NCBI GenBank assembly: GCA_021775385.1
Contig: JAJFHW010000158.1
Coordinates: forward strand, 1 to 11,064
DNA: 11,064 bases
From: Hyphomicrobiales bacterium
GTDB lineage: Bacteria > Pseudomonadota > Alphaproteobacteria > Rhizobiales > HXMU1428-3
Direction of reading: 5' to 3'
Part shown: in pieces, positions 7,634-11,064 of the stretch
Position numbering within the stretch: the stretch's first letter is position 1
Layout: the number at the start of each line of letters is the position of its first letter
The notes under the pieces: generated by a model
What the model was told of the DNA's origin: nothing
Seen by the model: the letters and a program-made list of their open reading frames with translations, nothing else
Databases searched by the model: none
Position numbers and translations under genes: made by a program

Positions 7634-8578
7634 ATGGGGTTTGAAGATCATTTAGAGAGCTTTCAAGAGGCAATGCCAGAGTTGAGAGGACGACTTAAGG
7701 CGAACTCGCTTATGTCAGAAATTACCTGGTTTCGGGTCGGGGGACCTGCGCAGCTATTATTTACCCCTGCGGATGAAGCTGACCTTGCATATTTCATGAA
7801 AAACAAACCCGTTGATTTGCCAATCACTATTATAGGGCTGGGCTCTAATTTGTTAGTTAGAGATGGTGGGATCCCTGGGATTGTTGTGCGCTTAGGACGT
7901 GGCTTTAATTTAATTGAAGCTTTGGATGACAATAAAATTAAAGTTGGAACTGCTGTCCCAGACATGAAGCTGGCACGAGCTGCTGCTGAGCACGGTGTTG
8001 CCGGACTTAGTTTTTATCGTGGTATTCCTGGCTCCATTGGCGGGGCCCTTCGTATGAATGCAGGGGCGCATGGCGGGGAAACTCGTGATTATTTAGTTGA
8101 AGCGCGGGCCGTTGATTATGATGGCAATATTCTTACTTTTACAGCCGAGGAAATGGGGCACACTTACAGAAATTGTGCCTTGCCAAATCATTTCATTTTT
8201 ACTGAGGCTGTGTTTAAAGGACAACCGGGCTCAAAGGAAGAAATTGAAAAGGCTAATGCGGAAGTTGTTGCTTATAGAGAAGAAAAACAACCAGTTAAAG
8301 ATAGAACTGGCGGTAGCACGTTTAAAAATCCTCCTGGGCATAGTTCCTGGAAGCTCATTGATGATGCTGGTTTAAGAGGTTTTAAAGTTGGTGGTGCTAA
8401 AGTTTCTGAAAAACATTGTAATTTTTTAATAAATGAAGGTGATGCTACAGGAACGGATATTGAAACTCTTGGAGAGACCGTTCGTAAACGTGTTTTTGAA
8501 AAGAGTGGCGTTAAGTTAGATTGGGAAATTAAACGTCTGGGTGTTGCTGACGTAATGGGAGAGGATTTGGCCCAATGA
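7634..8578 (+). CDS. murB: MurB, UDP-N-acetylenolpyruvoylglucosamine reductase
   Basis: FAD- and NADPH-dependent cytoplasmic enzyme that reduces UDP-GlcNAc-enolpyruvate to UDP-MurNAc, before the MurC step. From the ATG at 7634 it has 314 residues. FAD-binding elements are visible at WFRVGGPA (32-39), GLGSNLLVRDGG (68-79) and GIPGSIGGALRMNAG (130-144). GGSTFKNP at 226-233 carries the catalytic serine (S228), and WEIKRLG at 297-303 the catalytic glutamate (E298). The compact length suggests the type II form rather than the longer E. coli type I. A TTG at 7622 would extend the frame by four codons, but GGAGAG at 7624-7629 is well placed for the ATG. The stop overlaps the ddl start (ATGA, 8575-8578). 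Confidence 0.97.
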   Translation: MGFEDHLESFQEAMPELRGRLKANSLMSEITWFRVGGPAQLLFTPADEADLAYFMKNKPVDLPITIIGLGSNLLVRDGGIPGIVVRLGRGFNLIEALDDNKIKVGTAVPDMKLARAAAEHGVAGLSFYRGIPGSIGGALRMNAGAHGGETRDYLVEARAVDYDGNILTFTAEEMGHTYRNCALPNHFIFTEAVFKGQPGSKEEIEKANAEVVAYREEKQPVKDRTGGSTFKNPPGHSSWKLIDDAGLRGFKVGGAKVSEKHCNFLINEGDATGTDIETLGETVRKRVFEKSGVKLDWEIKRLGVADVMGEDLAQ

Positions 8579-9498
8579 TTGATGAAAAAGCCCAAGTTGC
8601 GGTTTTGATGGGTGGTTGGTCTGCTGAGCGAGAAGTAAGTCTTGCTAGTGGTAAGGCGTGTGCTGAAGGACTTCGTTCTGAAGGATTTACAGTTACTGAA
8701 GTTGATGTACAACGAAATATTGCTAGCGTTTTGGAAGAGATGAAACCGGATGTTTGCTTTAATGCTTTGCATGGCCCATTCGGCGAAGATGGGTGTATTC
8801 AAGGAATTTTAGAGGTTTTGAATATTCCTTATACTCATTCGGGTGTTTTGGCGTCTTCAATGGCGATGCATAAGAAGGTCGCAAAAGACATTATTGCTGG
8901 TGCCGGTGTTCCTGTTGCAAATGATAAGGTGGTTAAGCGCGGAGAAGCAGCATTGGGGCATTTAAAATTACCCCCTTATGTGCTGAAACCTGTGGCTGAT
9001 GGTTCGAGTTTTGGTATCTTTATTGTGAAAGATATGGATGTTCCGCCCCCAGGGGCAGCTATATTGGCTGCTGGCTTGGAAGATGATGACATGCTCGTTG
9101 AAGAATTTGTTGGTGGATTAGAACTGACTTGCGGTGTTTTAGGGAATAGAGCGCTTGATGTGACTGAAATTCGCTCTGAAGCTCATGATTTTTATGATTA
9201 TGATGCTAAATATGCACCAGGTGGCTCTCAACACATTATCCCTGCAGAAATTTCATCAAATATTTACCAATTCATACAGAAATGGACTCTAACAGCCCAC
9301 ACTGCACTTGGGTGCAGAGGTGTGAGCCGTGCTGATTTTCGGTATGACGAGAAGAAAGATCTTCTTGTTTGTCTTGAAGTGAATACGCAACCAGGTATGA
9401 CGGCAACATCATTACTCCCTGAGATGGCTGAAAAAGCTGGGTGGAGTTTTGGTGAGCTTGTTCGCTGGATTTTGGAGGATGCATCTTGCAATCGATGA
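8575..9498 (+). CDS. ddl: Ddl, D-alanine:D-alanine ligase
   Basis: ATP-grasp ligase that makes the D-Ala-D-Ala dipeptide used by MurF. It has 307 residues, typical of the DdlB type. Motifs: GGWSAEREVSLASG at 13-26 (E18 aligns with the E. coli DdlB E15), HGPFGEDG at 66-73, the KPVADGSSFGI ATP-binding region at 138-148, EEFVGGLELT at 176-185, FYDYDAKY at 206-213, RADF at 252-255 and EVNTQPGMT at 268-276. Tyrosine 213 in AKY marks a Y-type ligase making D-Ala-D-Ala, not the F-type linked to D-Ala-D-Lac. The ATG overlaps the murB stop by 4 bases, with GGGAGAGG at 8557-8564. The end overlaps ftsQ in the same way. Confidence 0.97.
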   Translation: MIDEKAQVAVLMGGWSAEREVSLASGKACAEGLRSEGFTVTEVDVQRNIASVLEEMKPDVCFNALHGPFGEDGCIQGILEVLNIPYTHSGVLASSMAMHKKVAKDIIAGAGVPVANDKVVKRGEAALGHLKLPPYVLKPVADGSSFGIFIVKDMDVPPPGAAILAAGLEDDDMLVEEFVGGLELTCGVLGNRALDVTEIRSEAHDFYDYDAKYAPGGSQHIIPAEISSNIYQFIQKWTLTAHTALGCRGVSRADFRYDEKKDLLVCLEVNTQPGMTATSLLPEMAEKAGWSFGELVRWILEDASCNR

Positions 9499-10457
9499 TG
9501 AATAGAGGGAAACGGTCACATTCTGAAACGTCAGTTTCGGAAAGCCTGCCTTCTATTGGTTGTTATGTTAAAGATGAATTTGCTGAAGAATATCATATTG
9601 CGCCCTCTTCGGAGCGCTATATGCCTCAAACGTCCAAAAAGAAGTCTTTTGGACGTTTTGGGTTTGCTTTATCCTTTTTCATTATCATTGCAGTTGGTTT
9701 GTTTTTTGGTTTTCGCCGCCACATACCTGATGATTTTGCTTTTTTGACTGTTGCCCAGGATTATGGCCAACGATTTGTGTCTCTTGTTCAATTCCCAATT
9801 AAAGAAGTCCATATAGCTGGGCATAAATTTACGAAGGAAAAAGTGATTATTGAGCGTCTTGGTGACGTTTGGGATCAGTCTCTTGTTTCGCTGAATACTT
9901 TTGAGGCACAGCGTAAAATTGAAAGTTTACCCTGGATTTTGCGAGCTGATGTACAACGTGTATTTCCACATGGCTTGAATATTTATGTGGAAGAGCGCCA
10001 GCCAATTGGTCGTTTTGTTACTCTTTCTGGTACTTATGTATTTGATAAGCTTGGCGTGATTGTCGAAAGAGTAAAAGTTGGCTCGCATTTTCAACTTCCA
10101 ATTTATGAAGGAAGCGGGGCACCTAAGACTGCAAATGATTTGCGCGAAATTTTGACAAAGTTTGATGATCTACAACCTCTTATTGTTCGTTTTCAGAGAG
10201 TTGATCAACGTCGATGGACTCTGATTTTGCATAATGAAATGAAAGTTTTATTGCCAGAAAATGGGCTAGAAGGAGCTTTAAGTCGGTTGCGGGCCTTACA
10301 AGCTCAACATAATATTTTAAACCGTGAACTGGCTCATATTGATTTGCGGCTAGGGGATCGGATTACTTTACGGCCGAAAAAAAGTAAAAATATAAAAATT
10401 TTTTCAAGAGATGAAGATATTTCTGTCGGTAAAACGACTGGTAAAGATAAATTATAG
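9495..10457 (+). CDS. ftsQ: FtsQ, divisome protein with POTRA domain
   Basis: Bitopic inner-membrane divisome protein; in known systems it forms a complex with FtsB and FtsL. From the ATG at 9495 it has 320 residues. A polar cytoplasmic tail of about 50 residues ends in TSKKK; one membrane segment follows at about 54-74, then a periplasmic POTRA domain (about 101-168, containing VHIAGHKFTKEKVI and LPWILRADVQRVFP) and the FtsQ-specific beta domain to about 295 (ending IDLRLGDRI), plus a basic C-terminal tail. The ATG overlaps the ddl stop (ATGA). However, GGAGG at 9474-9478 lies 7 bases before an in-frame TTG at 9486 and 16 before the ATG, so the true start may be 9486. Sequence is weakly conserved in this family; place and architecture carry the call. 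Confidence 0.92.
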   Translation: MMNRGKRSHSETSVSESLPSIGCYVKDEFAEEYHIAPSSERYMPQTSKKKSFGRFGFALSFFIIIAVGLFFGFRRHIPDDFAFLTVAQDYGQRFVSLVQFPIKEVHIAGHKFTKEKVIIERLGDVWDQSLVSLNTFEAQRKIESLPWILRADVQRVFPHGLNIYVEERQPIGRFVTLSGTYVFDKLGVIVERVKVGSHFQLPIYEGSGAPKTANDLREILTKFDDLQPLIVRFQRVDQRRWTLILHNEMKVLLPENGLEGALSRLRALQAQHNILNRELAHIDLRLGDRITLRPKKSKNIKIFSRDEDISVGKTTGKDKL

Positions 10458-10524
10458 TTTGTTCTCCTCTTTTGTGAGGTAAAGTTTTCTCTTGAAATGG
10501 TATTAAACAGAAAGTTGAAGCACT

Positions 10525-11064
10525 GTGTTTGGGCGCTCGAAACAAGCCAGTAAAATGGGCTCTACTGTTGCGGTTATAGATCTTGGAACCACCAAATTTA
10601 CCTGTTTAATCGGTGAATGGGTGGACGGGGCTATGCCTGCGCAGCTTTCTGGTCCTTTATCTGCTCCATATGCAGGTGGGGCATCTATTTCTCCTGATAT
10701 GAATGACGATGATGGGCATGTTCAAGGGTATGGTCAGCGCCCGCTTGGGTCTGTATTGCGGATTATTGGGTTTGGTCATCAACGAGCTAGGGGCATGAAA
10801 GCTGGCGTTCTTATTGATTTGGATGCTGCTGAAAATGCTGTTCGTGATGTTGTGAGCCAGGCTGAGAAGATGGCTGGGCACCGGGTTGAGAATGTTGTTG
10901 TTTCAGTTTCTTGTGGACGTCTCCAATCTTTAAATTATACCACGAGTGTTCGATTAAACGGAAGTGGTGTTCGCCCCTCTCACATTGATGAAGTGATGGT
11001 GGCAGGGCGCGATTATGCTGCTGAAGATGGACGAGCGGTTCTTCATCTTATGCCACTTGGTTAT
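10525..11064 (+). CDS. ftsA: FtsA, actin-like divisome protein, N-terminal part (3' end outside window)
   Basis: Actin-fold ATPase that tethers FtsZ to the membrane and helps recruit later division proteins. 180 codons are visible from a GTG at 10525, open to the window end. VAVIDLGTTK (15-24) is the phosphate-1 loop of domain 1A. RIIGFGHQRARGMKAGVLIDLDAAENAV (79-106) leads into the FtsA-specific 1C region, with VENVVVSVSCGRL at 121-133. An in-frame TGA at 10516 limits the start. GTG 10525 has only a weak GAAG nearby. ATG 10555 is the alternative and gives a very short N-terminus of five residues before the first strand. Residues 32-77 form an unusually long Gly/Pro/Asp-rich linker between the first strands. 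ftsZ would be expected next, outside the window. Confidence 0.94.
   Translation, partial: MFGRSKQASKMGSTVAVIDLGTTKFTCLIGEWVDGAMPAQLSGPLSAPYAGGASISPDMNDDDGHVQGYGQRPLGSVLRIIGFGHQRARGMKAGVLIDLDAAENAVRDVVSQAEKMAGHRVENVVVSVSCGRLQSLNYTTSVRLNGSGVRPSHIDEVMVAGRDYAAEDGRAVLHLMPLGY

Noticed and set aside
8272..8802. 176-codon - strand ORF across the murB-ddl junction
   Set aside because: It is antisense to two well-supported genes and its translation shows no family motif; it is a frame shadow.
10503..10518. TTAA...TTGA upstream of ftsA as a CtrA site, as CtrA acts on ftsQA in Caulobacter
   Set aside because: The spacing is 8 bases and the second half-site is imperfect.
10497..10553. Small ORF of 18 codons ending one base before the alternative ftsA ATG (10555), as a leader peptide
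   Set aside because: It has no properly spaced ribosome binding site (GAGG at 10476-10479 is 17 bases away) and short ORFs of this size are common by chance.

Overview
This window is a stretch of the division and cell wall (dcw) cluster of an alphaproteobacterium. In order, all on the + strand, it holds murF (3' end), mraY, murD, ftsW, murG, murC, murB, ddl, ftsQ and ftsA (5' end). The protein starts and motifs look most like Hyphomicrobiales (Rhizobiales): the FtsW N-terminus before its first helix, the MurC opening segment, and FtsA with a GFGHQRARG segment. The base composition is AT-rich for that group, judged by eye. Genus cannot be decided from this window.

Layout. 2-715 encodes the C-terminal part of MurF; mraY follows after 38 bases. 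A strong Rho-independent terminator (1862-1900) separates mraY from murD, with a possible promoter just after it. murD and ftsW are 3 bases apart. A 136-base gap leads to murG. A 226-base gap with a structured repeat (5910-6023) leads to murC. A 168-base AT-rich gap leads to murB. murB/ddl and ddl/ftsQ each overlap by 4 bases (ATGA), which suggests translational coupling. A 67-base gap leads to ftsA, which runs off the end.

How the genes work together. MurB makes UDP-MurNAc. MurC and MurD add L-Ala and D-Glu (MurE is presumably upstream, outside the window). Ddl makes D-Ala-D-Ala and MurF attaches it. MraY moves the pentapeptide precursor onto undecaprenyl phosphate and MurG adds GlcNAc to give lipid II. 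FtsW polymerises lipid II at the septum. FtsQ and FtsA are divisome scaffold and membrane-anchor proteins.

The coding content is conventional and I see no novel gene system, mobile element, CRISPR array, tRNA or rRNA. What deserves a second look is non-coding: a pair of hairpins with compensating stem changes just upstream of the murC ribosome binding site, and the terminator that interrupts the cluster after mraY. A long linker in FtsA is a smaller oddity.
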